Shown: positions 21,430 through 32,711 of the stretch, piece by piece
How the letters are laid out: every line of letters begins with the position of its first letter
Position numbering within the stretch: the first letter of the stretch is position 1
Assembly (NCBI RefSeq): GCF_050003625.1
Contig: NC_134397.1
Span: 278,250,070 to 278,314,069 of the forward strand
DNA from: Haematobia irritans
Lineage: Eukaryota > Arthropoda > Insecta > Diptera > Muscidae
Length of the DNA stretch: 64,000 nt
Direction of reading: 5' to 3'
Translations under genes and position numbers: made by a program
Notes under the pieces: model-generated
What the model was told of the DNA's origin: nothing
Databases searched by the model: none
What the model saw: only the letters and a program-made list of their open reading frames with translations

Positions 21430-22878
21430 CCGGAGGCGACCAGTGACCGGATTTCACCAACTAATCGCCTGTTTATATACGATAAGACAATAAAAATGCA
21501 TTTTTTAATCGACACAGGGGCAGATATTTCTGTTATTCCCGGTAATGGAAACTGTCAACCACAAAAATATACACTCTTCGCTGCAAATGGAACACCTATC
21601 AAGACTTATGGAAGCGTCGTTATATCCCCAAGTCTAGGACTCCGCCGCGCCTTCCAGTGGAATTTCATTCATGCAGACGTATCGCACCCCATTATCGGTG
21701 CAGATTTTTTAAAACATTACGGTCTATTAGTTGATGTAAAAAAACATATTGATCGACCCCGAAACTAAACTGCATACTAAAGGCGAAGTTAAAGAAATTT
21801 CGAACTACTTTGAAATAAAAACTGTGTTAAATAACTCCAAATATCATGAATTGCTGGCTAGATTCCCCAACATCACAAATGCATCCAGACGTAATAAAAC
21901 TGTGAAACATAACGTCCAACACGTCATACACAGGCTCTACAGTATCAACAAAACCCCGCCGCCTTCCACCAGATAAATTAACCATAGCAAAGCGAGAATT
22001 CCAGTTCATGGTTGATCAAGGACTGTGTAAACCATCAAAAAGCTGTTGGGCAAGTCCTTTACATATGGTTCTTAAAAAACGGTGAGTGGAGACCATGCGA
22101 CTTCTCAACGCGCAAACGGTTAAGGATAAATACCCACTACCTCATATTCATGATTTTTCTCATGGCCTTAAAGGGAAGTCAATATTCTCAACAATTGATT
22201 TGGTACGAGCTTACAACCAAATACCTGTTTCGCCTGAAGACGTTCCGAAGACCGCGATTACGACCCCATTTGGACTCTTCGTGTTCAACTTCATGACATT
22301 CGGATTATGTAATGCCGGACAAACTTTTCAACGCTTCATGCATGAAGTATTAAACGGTCTAGAATTTTGTTTCCCATATTTAGACGACATATTGATTGCC
22401 TCCGCAAATGAACAAGAACATTTAATTCACTTAGAAAAGTTGTTCACCAGACTACAACAATATGGTGTAATTGTAAACGTCGCTAAATGCAATTTCGGTA
22501 AAAGTTCTGTAACATTCCTAGGACACCTTGTGGAGGAGGCAGGTATCAGACCACTTCCCAAAAAACAAGAAAAACGACAAAACCAAGATCGTCTGGACCG
22601 ATGAGTCGAAAGCTGTCTTTGAGAAATGCAAGTTTTCACTAGGATGCGACAATTTTGTCGCATCCTAGTGAAAACTTGCCAATATGCGTGATGGTAGATG
22701 CATCTGATCATCCGCCCTAGGCGGTGTTTTACAACAAAGAACAACAGAAGATTGGAAACCACTTAGTTTTTATTCAAAAAAAACTTTCCGACACACAGAA
22801 GAAGTACAGCACGTATGATCGCGAACTCCTTGCAGCTTATTCTGTCGTAAAATACTACCGCTTATTTCAAGCTCACTA
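21430..22878 (+). pseudogene. Retrotransposon pol: protease, RT, start of RNase H (broken)
   Basis: The protease shows MHFLIDTGADISVIP near 21500. Reverse transcriptase begins around 21900 with several frame changes. It is well preserved at 22120-22560, with [35 protein letters not shown] and the catalytic [10 protein letters not shown]. RNase H starts with KYSTYDRELLAAYSVVKYYR near 22800-22865. At least four frameshifts or stops are present, and a foldback rearrangement lies at 22628-22679. Integrase is missing. Confidence 0.85.
22628..22679. repeat. Perfect 25-bp inverted repeat, 2-nt centre
   Basis: The arm gcaagttttcactaggatgc (22628 onward, 25 bases) is repeated exactly as its reverse complement up to 22679. 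Only two bases at 22653-22654 are unpaired. The right arm fits the expected pol reading (HPSENLPICVMVDAS), while the left arm replaces the expected upstream coding sequence. Confidence 0.95.
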
Positions 22879-23293
22879 AAAAACATCTCCTGTTTTTTTT
22901 TTAAACTTTTTTTGCTTTGCAAAAATTTATCAAATTTTAAGACGATTTCATTAGTTTTGAAAAAAAAACTATCTTTCATGTAAAGATACCTATTTTTAAA
23001 TCGAATCACTTAACTATAAGGCCAAAACGATTTCATTCTTCTATGCTAGTCAAATATCGTATTTAAAGAAAATGCAATCTTTGGCATCACGAGAATATTT
23101 TTTGTCAGTGTGGTTATAAATTCATAACCTATTTGTCTTCATACAACAAACGCTGGTTGCTCTTCTGAATACACATGGTATCATTTTATCAGATAGTTTC
23201 AATTCGTTTTGAGTGCATTGCTTAGGAAAACAAATGATTTTGATAGAAAACTAAATCATACAAGTTTTACTACTAAATATAGTTTTAACTCAC
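22879..23293. repeat. Fragment of the abundant AT-rich repeat, then intron end
   Basis: About 22895-23105 carries aaactttttttgc, cgatttcatt and gtaaagatacc, then tttaaatcgaatcacttaac, and ends atattttttgtcagtgtgg. This matches the repeat family at 15672 and 40070. The remainder up to the donor of Nrx-1 exon 1 is unremarkable. Confidence 0.5.
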
Positions 23294-24079
23294 CTGTACT
23301 TTATGCCAATGACCATCGTGTAGATCACGACCCACGGTAATAATCTGGGCTCCTCCACCCAAATTATAACGCAATCGTAGAGCTCCTTCGACCAGTTTTA
23401 ATTCGAAGAAATCATAGGTGCCACCATCGTCCGAATACAAGACCAAGCCATTGGGTTGCTCTGTTTTGAATTCCAATTCTAGAGAACCGTTTAGACCCAC
23501 ATACCATTTGCGAAATTGGGCAAATGAACTCTGTGAACCATCCAACTGAAAGGCGGCCGATGTGGTTAAACAACAACAGGACAGGATTAAGGCCAACAAA
23601 GACAGCATAAACAGGGATTGCAGGCGATTAAAATAACTGCAGCTAACACGGCAGCGGTCAAGGGATTTGGCAATAGTACTATTGCTACGACTGGTGTTAA
23701 TTCTGGGTCTAAGACTGTTAGGCCTTTCATGTTGTTTTCTTAATGGATTACACGAAACGGGCGATGAAGACTTTGGAATTGTTGATTTACTGATGGTGGC
23801 TTCATTTTCAATTTTAGATGAATGCATTACTAATGACAATGGCGCTGACGATGGCACCATGGATGTCGATGTTGAGGGGATAGTGGTAGTGGTAGTGGTA
23901 GCGGCGATGCAGATGGTTTTCGATGAAATTGTTGATGTGACTGATGTTCCTAATGTCGATGATGATGGTTGTTGTCCTGCTGGTGATGGTGGCCTTAATA
24001 ACACTTTTCTTCTTGATTGGTTTCTGTGACCTCGTTCAGTTACTGGGAAAACAACGGCTGTCGCCTCGGAGGCCACCAT
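23294..24079 (-). CDS. Nrx-1: Neurexin-1, coding exon 1 (signal region and start of LamG1)
   Basis: The ATG is at 24079-24077 (MVASEATAVVFPVTERG) and the donor CAG|GTGAGT is at 23294/23293. The 262 codons end in phase 0. Residues 1-150 are a Ser/Thr-rich, basic, low-complexity stretch with a Thr run near 61-66. Residues about 155-172 are strongly hydrophobic (SLFMLSLLALILSCCCL), followed by a plausible cleavage near TSA. From about 178 the first laminin-G domain begins (FQLDGSQSSFAQFRKWYVG, then EQPNGLVLYSDDGG and WHKVQ). Neurexin is a single-pass presynaptic receptor for neuroligins and other partners. A signal peptide behind 150 residues is unusual: Met158 would give a standard N-terminal signal peptide, so the true start is open. 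The domain identity is certain, the first 157 residues less so. Confidence 0.9.
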
Positions 24080-27000
24080 TTTGTTGAGGAAAGGTTATTT
24101 GGTTCCCCGCCTTTTTTCAATTTAGTTGTAAGGACTTTTTACAACTTTCCCCTTGCTTTTGTTGTTGCCTTTTACTTCTATTTATATGAGGTGCATAGAT
24201 AATTTAGATAGTTTTTTGGGTAGTTCTGTTGAAGTTTTTTTATTTGTTTGTTTGTTTGTTTGTAATTTTAGTACCCGGGGAAAGGGATAAATCGAAGTTA
24301 TCATTGATTGGTATCTTATGATATGTTTGGGAATTTAGCTACCGATGATATTTGATTGGCTTTTGGCTTTGTCGTCTCATGGAATTCGACTACCAAAAAC
24401 AAAAGCCTTTGTATCCTCCTGCACCGTAGTTTGCGTGTTTCGAGTTCAGTGGAACCACAACAGCACACTATACCATAGAGCACCTTGTGTGATTTGCTTG
24501 TGGGAGGAGGTGCTGATGGCTGTTCCGTGTAGCCTTTACTAAAATGCTACTACAGCCCGTTTATTTGTTTTTATATTTACATTTCATTTTTCACTAAGTG
24601 ATGTTGCTGCTACTGTTGTTGTTGTTGTTGCAGTGATTGTGTGGTTAGATTAGGACATGCACTTCAATTATTTCGTGTTTTGCTTTGAAATTCGAATGTA
24701 AAAACCGTTTATTTACTTTGTATTGAATTATTTATTTGTATTTCGTTTTTATGACAGCCATGAATATGGACATGAAACGTTTTGTTTTTGTTGTTGTGTT
24801 CTTCTTTTTAAATTTACCGTTACTATTTTCTCTTTGGTTTGAGATGAAATTGCTTTGGTGTTTGGTGTTTTTTGTTTTGTTTTTCTTTTTATCAGACTAA
24901 CGTCATGTCGTTTTTACAGCTACCAAATTGTGTAGGGGTTGTTGTTATTTGTGTGTTCTGCTTTGGTGGTACCGTTATTTGATAGCAACAACACTACTTG
25001 GTTGATTATAGTAAATTTTGCGCGATTTTCTTTTCATATTGTTTGGCTTTCCTAAAACCTATGCACGGCAAACAAAAAATAAAAATAAAACAAACAAAAA
25101 AGAGCTTTATTAGATAGAGTGTTGGTATTTGCGTGAGACAGAGAAAGAGAGAATAGTTTGTTCACACGGATAACTGAGAGACTGCCGACTAGGATTATCC
25201 GTTATCTCAGTGTTGTCTTGGGTTAGGGTTTAATTGTTGGCTTCACTGCCGCCATTCGCCGTGTAAATGTTTTTGTTGTTGTCTTGTTATGGTCACACGA
25301 GCAACTTTCATTGAACTTTTGTTGTTGTTACTTTTCGGCTTAACCATAGCATATGCAGTATGTGTTGGTGGCATTTGTATAGGGGCAATGTGTGTGCGTA
25401 TGTATCCGTACAACCCCAAGTTGATGGTTAATAAAAATCTAAAGCTTTGTGATACGTCTGTCAAGCTAACTAACCATTCAACCAGCCATTGTGCTTAAAG
25501 TGAAGTTAGCTGTGAGTTGGCGTAAAGCTTTTATTTTACAAAAAAGCTATTCCCTTTATATATGTTAATAAGGACGCTTGTATTTAATAATAGACACAAA
25601 TTGCTACTAAGTCAACACTCCATTGATACATTTCCTATTTTTTTTTTCTTCTTAAAATTCGATTTCTTTTTTTTACGCACTAAAAATCATTAAATATTTC
25701 CAAGTTCTCATTAATTCAAAGAGGGTTTGCGTCCTCTGGCTTGTCCCAATGCCAATGAGCCCACGATAAAAAAATGCTTAGCACGTCCATGTGTACATAC
25801 TAAAATTTTCTATGAACCTATTGAAAAAATCAATTATAAATGAAATTTCGGAGATATAAATGAAATCTTTACAAAATATGCATGGTTTTTCATTAATTTT
25901 AAAGGCTTCTAAAACATTTTAAATTTCTCGAGTACAGACAAATATATATATTATAAGGACCACCGAAAAATTTACATAATATTTTCCCCAAATCACTTAA
26001 ATAAACTACTTTTTCATGTTGCTCTTGTAGGCATATTAAAATTTTCATACATTATTTTACTTTTTTTAACTTCACTGTAAATTCTTAAAATTCCTTGGGG
26101 TTTTTGTTTAAAATTCCTTCACATTTCTCTAACCGATGAAGGACAATCATGTCTACCCCCGAAAAAATGGTAGAACATTTTCTTCCTTTTCAGTTACACA
26201 CATAGAAATAATATAAGATTCTCTATTTCTCTGGTTTTGATGCCAATGGACGCGCACATGGAACTCCTCCGTTTTTACGAGTATTGATTCACACTGCAAT
26301 CGCGACGATACTAAATTGCAATTTCCAAAAATCTTCACATGAAACATTGGCCAAACGTATTCTTCCTTTCCTAAGGAACGGATAAAAAAGCTCTACTTCG
26401 CTAGACAAAAAAAGCTTTGATTGGCACACGAACATATGATAGCGAAACCAGAAATAGATGGGTCTGGGGGTGGGTGGTTTGAATGAATGTAAACTACCTC
26501 CCCACACACACACAAGCATGGTGTGAATTCGCTTTGCCGCCTCGTAGTATACTTTACACTATCCACCACCATGGGCCATCCTAAGCGGAAACAGGTTCAT
26601 AACCTGCACCACTTGAAGTATAAGTGTGTATGTACATAAACTAATACACACATAAATACATTTATATGTTGTGTGCATATATATACATATATATATATAT
26701 GTGCATACGCATGAATTGGTTACGATTTACCATTTTATGTAGTAGTATTCGTTAGCTTGCTCCTGTTTCTGCTCCTGTTCTTTCTCTTCGGGTTATAGAG
26801 ATGATTTCACACGTACATACATATATACACACACATAGTATTCGCTCGTAGAATGACTTTGGTGATGCATTATGGTTGCTTTGACAAGAAGTAACGGGAG
26901 GGGTACAAGGTAATAAAGTTTGAAGGATGTTTGCCATTTTTTAACAATGCAATTTTGAAGTAACTGAAGGAGAATCACAAAGCGTGAGGTGAATGAAGAA

Positions 27001-28249
27001 ATCATTTATTTCATTTCTTACCAAGAAACAGAAAACTTTTGAAGGGGTTTTGCGAATAATTTGTTGTAAAATAATATGTATGTACATGTACTATACATAT
27101 TATTTTTTTATCAAATTCAATTCATCAATGATTTTCTTTGGATAATTTCAAAATATTGTGTACCACTAATTTAATTACAATAATAAAAAGCAGTACCGTA
27201 ATAAAACGAATTAAAGATACAAATTGTCACAATCTTGATTAGTAACAATAGATCAATGGAAAGGATGAAACACTATAAATAAATGTATATTTGTCGGACA
27301 CGGCCGAAGAAAATAAACCATTGAGGGTTGGTGGGTATGTTGCGGGATGATATGAGCGCCGAAGACCCAATAGACGCCCAGATTTTTATTACCATTGTTA
27401 TATCCAAATTATAACAGCTACTTGAAGATAAAAAATGTTTTTTAATTCCAAAATAATTGTAAACTAAAGATGCAAACTCCTGAAAATAAGTATTAGCCTA
27501 TATTTGTCCTAAATTTAATGAGAAAGATATTTAAGAAGCAAAGATTATAAATTTTCTTTTAATTTGTTTTTCTTTTAAAATTTGCGTGTCCTAACATTTA
27601 GGTTGCATAATCTTTCATATTAGGTAAATATTTTTTTCGGTGTAGGGATTCTAATCCGAATTAAAATTAGACTTGTTCAATAATTGTAAAATTTTATTTT
27701 GCCTTCTCGAGTTTTACAAAGATTGAATTTCACCATTAAAGACCCATAGATGAGCCACTCCAATATACATATGAGAGTACAAATCTCGTCCTTAATAATG
27801 TGGTATGCGACAGTATGTGCCAATTGATTTGCAGCTAATACAAAATTCACTAAATTGGTCTTTATTAGATTAAAGCAGTTTAGCTTTCGCATAAAATAGC
27901 CTATTTTCACGCTTTTCCGTGAACATCATTTTGGCAGGAAAAAAGGGAAATAGCAAATTATTAAGTCACGATTTCCAATAAAAAACAAGTGTATATAGAT
28001 TACAAATATTTTGACGTAGTCTGCAATGCATGGAAACATTTATGATAGCTTTTAAAATTAATGTAAGTACGTGGCATTAGATATAAGGTCCCAACAAATC
28101 TGAAAGACGCTGTCGCAAATCTTTTCATGTCAACAAACAGAAAAACAACAATATGAGTATGGATATGAATACGTTCCAAAAACAAATTTTATATTCATGA
28201 TAACAGTAGAATTTAATTTATTTTAAAGTATTAAGGTTTATGCATGTAT
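24080..28249. other. Upstream region of Nrx-1, no further exon recognised
   Basis: This region probably holds 5' UTR and promoter sequence of Nrx-1, but I cannot place an exon. It contains TTTG repeats near 24240-24260, TTG/TTGTTG-rich tracts at 24600-25000 and an AT dinucleotide microsatellite at about 26680-26702. A fragment of the AT-rich repeat family lies at about 27430-27650. The small open frames show no domains. Confidence 0.45.
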
Positions 28250-29288
28250 GGACACCCAGAAGAAAGTGAACCCATCATGAAAGAAAATTCAAGTTTATAT
28301 TAGAAAATGTTAATTAAAATATTTTAGTAATTGCAACATAATACAAATAAGTTGATAATTTTTTTGTCAAATTCAGGATGATTTATTAAAAATAATAAAT
28401 TTTTCTGTTGTTTAATAAAATTATTGAAGAAAAATTGGATTGGAAACTGTTAGAATGTCTTTAGCGCTACATAAAGTTCTAGATAGAATTTAAGTAAAAT
28501 TTACTCATTTGAGAAACTTATGAACTCAGTGTTAGCAAACTTTACCCATTGTAGGAAAAAATATAAATTTTAAATTTATTATAAGATACAATAGGAAATG
28601 TATTATAGAACTGATATGTTAAGAAATAAAAAAAAACTAGGAACACAAAATCCGCAGGTAAATTGCTTTTGAATGTCGTTCATTTTTAATCCAAAATTCA
28701 ACATTTCTGTCATATGGCTTTATAAATAAAAACGCAAATACCAAAGATGAGGATCATAAATATAATGAAATACATTTTTACAGCAATGATTTTGGTATTG
28801 ATTCAGAGCCAAAGAAACGGAGAATTGAAGTAAGAATATTTTTAGAATACAATTATCTTTCAAATTTAAGTTTAGGGTATTTGATACTAGAAAATAAATT
28901 TTAATTAAAAACGTGTTAAAGACGACTTAAATTTCCAAATTCAGGCTCGACATCAAATAGACATTAGTTTCAAGTAAACAATGTCTCTCAACTACAAAAC
29001 ATATCCTATTTTTAGATGTGTTTTAGCTTTTTAGTTAAGATGTAGAAAGTCAACAAATGCAAAGACGATTTCATTCATTTTGAAGATGTTTTCAGAAGTT
29101 TTAAAGCCAAGTTGGCCTTTGTAGTTTAGATCGAATCTTAATATTTTAAGTCGACAAAACAAATTCATTGAAAAGTTTATCGACTTTCGGACAAGGAAAA
29201 AAACTTTATATCAGAGAAATGCGTTTTCTATGCTAAGAAAAATTTGCATTCGTATTTCGAAAATATTTTTTCAGTGTACCCGTAGTGT
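28250..29288. repeat. Two AT-rich non-coding repeat copies
   Basis: About 28250-28600 resembles the element at 19196 (agaaagtgaaccc, ctttagcgctac, ttactcatt words). About 28760-29278 resembles the family at 40070: it contains gattttggtattgattc, gacgacttaaatttccaaattcagg and gtttatcgactttcgg, and ends aaatattttttcagtgta. Confidence 0.5.
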
Positions 29289-29289
29289 A

Positions 29290-30105
29290 ACAGGTTGGCT
29301 GATAAGTCCCCGGTCTAACAAAGAAACACACATTTTTTTTTGTCAAAATTAGTTTTTATTATTCAACATAGTTCCCTTCAAGAGCGATTCAACGATTATA
29401 ACGACCTTCCAATTTTTTGATACCATTTTGGTAGTACTCCTTCGGTTTTGCCTCAAGATAGGCCTTAGTTTCGGCGATCACCTCTTCATTGCAGCCAAAT
29501 TTTTTTTCCTGCGAGCATCCTTTTGAGGTCTGAGAACAAGAAAAAGTCGCTGGGGCCAGATCTGGAGAATACGGTGGGTGGGGAAGCAATTCTCAATGAC
29601 TTGTGGCACGGTGCGTTGTCTTGGTGGAACAACACTTTTTTCGTCTTCATATGGGGCCGTTTTGCCGCGATTTCGACCTTCAAACGCTCCAATAACGCCA
29701 TATAATAGTCACTGTTTATGGTTTTTCCCTTCTCAAGATAATCGATAAAAATTATTCCATGCGCATCCCAAAAAACACAGGCCATTACTTTGCCAGCAGA
29801 CTTTTGAGTCTTTCCACGCTTCGGAGACGGTTCACCAGTCGCTGTCCACTCAGCCGACTGTCGATTGGACTCAGAAGTGTTTCATCCATTGTCACATGTT
29901 TCATCCATTGTCACATATCGATGGAAAAACTCGGGTGTATTACGAGTTAACAGTTGCAAACACCGCTCAGAATCATCAACCCGTTGTTGTTTTTGGTCAA
30001 ATGTGAGTTCGCGCGGCACCCATTTTGTACAGAGCTTCCGCATGTCCAAATATTGATGAATGATATGACCAACACGTTCCTTTGATATCTTTAAGGCCTC
30101 TGCTA
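29290..30105 (-). mobile_element. Mariner element (DD34D type), broken and interrupted
   Basis: The 3' terminus aggttggctgataagtcccc is a typical mariner end. Reading the minus strand gives pieces of a mariner transposase: AEALKISKERVGHIIHQYLD, WVPRELTFDQKQQRV, FFHRYVTMDET, EWTATGEPSPKRGKTQKSAG, VFWDAHGIIFIDYLEKGK, VLFHQDNAPCHKSL and HPPYSPDLAP. A DD37E-family derivative is inserted at TA 30104-30105. A further short mariner piece may continue at about 31122-31137. Confidence 0.88.
29389..30103 (-). pseudogene. Mariner transposase pseudogene
   Basis: The frame is shifted near 29490-29590: QDNAPCHKSLRIA and HPPYSPDLAPA are in different frames, and the segment between them is deleted. A 19-base tandem duplication (tttcatccattgtcacat, twice at about 29880-29917) falls just after the first catalytic region MDET. 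The N-terminal DNA-binding part is cut off by the insertion at 30104. No functional product is expected. Confidence 0.85.
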
Positions 30106-31119
30106 AAGGGTGATACGGTCAAAATTTGGTGAAGGGAAAACGCGTGTAAATCGGTGAAATCGTTTATTTAAAAAATCAAATTAAATTTCTTTTTCAAGTT
30201 CAATTAGTATAAAATTCAGGAAAAATATTCAGTTAGGCTTTCGCTTTTCCAAATCCGCCATCAGATTTTGTACAGCCACCTTGTTCACCTTTTTCGCCGC
30301 AAAAAGCCTGTTTGCCTTGAACTGCTGCTCGTCCTTAGCAGTTTTTTTGGTCTTCTTTAGGTTCCGCTTGACAATAGCCCAGTATTTCTCAATTGGGCGG
30401 AGCTCTGGCGTGTTGGGAGGGTTCTTGTCCTTGGGAAGCACCAGCACGTTGTTGGCGGCGTACCACTCCATGGCCTTTTTACCGTAATGGCAAGATGCCA
30501 AATCCGGCCAAAACAGTACGGAACACCCGTGTTTCTTCAGGAAAGGCAGCAGACGTTTATTCAAACACTCTTTCACGTAAATTTCTTGGTTGACAGCCCT
30601 GGAAGCTATGAAAATGCTGCTTTTCAAGCCACAGGTACAGATGGCTTGCCAAACCAGATATTTCTTTGCGAATTTTGACAGCTTTATGTGCTTGAAAATA
30701 TCTGCTACCTTTCCCCTTCCTTTTGCCGTATAAAACTCCTGTCCCGGAAGCTGCTTGTAGTCGGCTTTGACGTAGATTTCGTCGTCCATTACCACGCAGT
30801 CAAACTTCGTCAGCATCGTCGTGTACAGCCTCCGGGATCGCGCTTTGGCCGTCGTATTTTGTTCACGAGCAGCAGTTCAAGGCAAACTGGCTTTTTGCGG
30901 CGAAGAAGGTGAACAAGGTGGCTATACAAAATCTGATGGCAGGTGTCAAGCGTGAGGACCGGCAATTCGGATTTGGAAAAGCGAAAGCCTAACTGAATAT
31001 TTTTCCTGAATTTTATACTAATTGAACTTGAAAAAGAAATTTAATTTGATTTTTTAAATAAACGATTTCACCGATTTACACGCGTTTTCCCTTGACCAAA
31101 TTTTGACCGTATCACCCTT
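30106..31119. mobile_element. DD37E-family derivative with two 3' ends
   Basis: Both ends are the 3' end of the family. 30106-30863 is the 3' part of the element in minus orientation, and 30866-31119 is the same 3' end in plus orientation, so the last 230-250 bp form a long inverted repeat. Both termini are bounded by TA (30104-30105 and 31120-31121). The element therefore transposed after it was rearranged. A deletion of about 28 bp near 30256 breaks the last codons on the left arm. Confidence 0.88.
30229..30816 (-). pseudogene. DD37E transposase, C-terminal 195 codons
   Basis: The open frame covers the catalytic core: VVMDDEIYVKADYKQLPGQE, FWPDLASCHYGKKAMEWYAA and PPNTPELRPIEKYWAIVKRN. There are 37 residues between the second Asp and the Glu. 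The N-terminal DNA-binding half is absent. All three catalytic residues remain, which makes this core the best preserved in the window, but it lacks the DNA-binding part. Confidence 0.85.
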
Positions 31120-31121
31120 TA

Positions 31122-32711
31122 TTTTTATCTTTCCATTACACCATAATAAAAAAATCAGTAAAGATAGTTTAAATAATAAGCCATTATATCATTAGATGTA
31201 AAGTACTTTGTTCAATAATAATCTCGATGCGCATCAAACACTGAACAAATATGGACCTAATATGAATATAATTAAAATTAGGACACGAATCTTGGAAATT
31301 AGAGTCCCCCATTAGGCAAGAAATTTTCTTTAAAGTAAAAAAATAAAACATTTTGTATTCAAAGAATCGTCCTTAAATTAACTGGTAGATTGAACCTTCA
31401 GATGTAAGATAGAAACGCTTCAAATATAAGCCAATACTTAATTTTAAAAATTTGCATGTTTTTTTTGCGAATTAACAGCCTGTTTCTGTGATAACATTTC
31501 TTGTTTTGAAGTATTTGTTGTAATTTGGATATTTAACTAGCAATTGTTTGTATTATTTATATATCGCAAAAAGAGAATGGAAATTCGATTATGAGATTTG
31601 TACCCTTTCATATTTAAGTTTATTGATCTTAGATTTAAAGGTAGATAGGTCCCTAAAAAATTTCTTTATTTTAAAAAAGCCGAATCTTTGGCTCGGAATT
31701 AATACAAAATCCTTAAGGGAAGGACAAAATCTTTGGATCCAAGTAAACATTTTTTAGTGTAGATGATAAAAACACTTTTTATCATTGTATGAGTTTATTA
31801 TTATAGTTGTTCATTACCTTAATTTTCTTCTGTTGGATTTTTCGATTTATTGCAACTAAACTTTTAATACAAGAACCTCCCAATTAGTTTTGCAGCAACA
31901 ATATAGCTTAACTTAAATTTCAAACTATTTTAAAGAATATTTTTATTAACATATAATCCTTCTTTTTAAATAGATGTCATGTCCATTTCTCCTAAATATA
32001 GATAAAATTTGTTCCCAAGAACTCAAGGATAAATTCCTCGTATATCTTCAAAATTGTACGCAATTTTTCCAGCACTAGATTTCTGGCATGCATGGTAAAA
32101 GAAACGGACACACCAACGTAACCACAATGAAACATTCCTTTGAGATTCTGGCATAAAAATATGGTCTAATTTAGATATGACTTTAATAAAATGGATTTAA
32201 TAGAGGATTGCAAAAGTATTTTCCCAGAAGGCAGAAGAAAGATAGTAGCCATAAAAGACTTTCTAGTTTTCTTATGTTTGTTTATGATAAACTGAGTGTA
32301 AATACATCAGAGTGACCCAGCGGGAAAATTGCGAAGTACCGCAAAAATCATGCTTTCTTAACCCATGATTTTGGGATCCTTAACACCTTCCCATATGCCA
32401 TCTCCTATCATGCATGCTAAAATGCCTTGCACTTCCTTTCTAAAAAATGCCCGCAAACATTATTCTGTGCCTTCTTTCGGAATTGGAAAAAGAAGGACCT
32501 ATATTGTTGTTATAAGAACGAAAATTCAGTTTTACAGACAGTTTTAATCAAATCCTTGAGAGTTAAAGAAGCAAACAAATTGTCTTTGATAGTTCCGCTC
32601 CGCCCATTCTCTCTAGTAATTTTGACAACTTGTTTCACGGTATGACATTGAAATCTTTTTTAATGCGAATCGTCCAATAGGAAAACACGAATTAACTCAT
32701 TCTCATATTAA
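31122..32711. other. Non-coding stretch with repeat fragments
   Basis: About 31270-31757 holds words of the abundant family (atgagatttgtacc, aagccgaatctttggctcgg, gggaaggacaaaatctttgg, ttttttagtgtag). The remainder shows no gene, only short frames without domains. Confidence 0.45.

Larger units (their letters stand above)
20505..22878 (+). mobile_element. Ty3/gypsy LTR retrotransposon (CsRn1-like), 3' truncated
   Basis: A putative short 5' LTR runs from tgtggcagcac (20505) to cgaca (20635). It is followed by a primer-binding site tggtgaccccgacgt at 20640-20654. This is complementary to the 3' end of tRNA-Trp, the primer known for the CsRn1 clade. Gag, protease, reverse transcriptase and the start of RNase H follow, and similarity stops near 22878. 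No 3' LTR is found. Several frameshifts and stops show it is dead. Confidence 0.85.
10020..23293 (-). other. Nrx-1 intron 1, about 13.3 kb
   Basis: Exon 1 ends HKVQ with donor GTGAGT at 23293-23288, and exon 2 begins VIRNDEQ after a CAG acceptor, so the join is in frame. The intron is a transposon accumulation site. It holds a DD37E element, a hammerhead-bearing repeat, a DD41D element, a Tc1 fragment, SINE copies and a truncated LTR retroelement. I see no additional neurexin exon in it. Confidence 0.85.

Noticed and set aside
23667..24029. 120-codon plus-strand frame rich in Val and Asp
   Set aside because: It is antisense to the Ser/Thr-rich part of Nrx-1 exon 1; the codon bias of that exon creates it.
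26640..26710. TATA-rich region as a promoter
   Set aside because: It is an AT dinucleotide microsatellite without an initiator or adjacent gene.
27066..27105. Palindromic aataatatgtatgtacatg region as a regulatory site
   Set aside because: Short AT-rich palindromes of this kind are expected by chance in this base composition.
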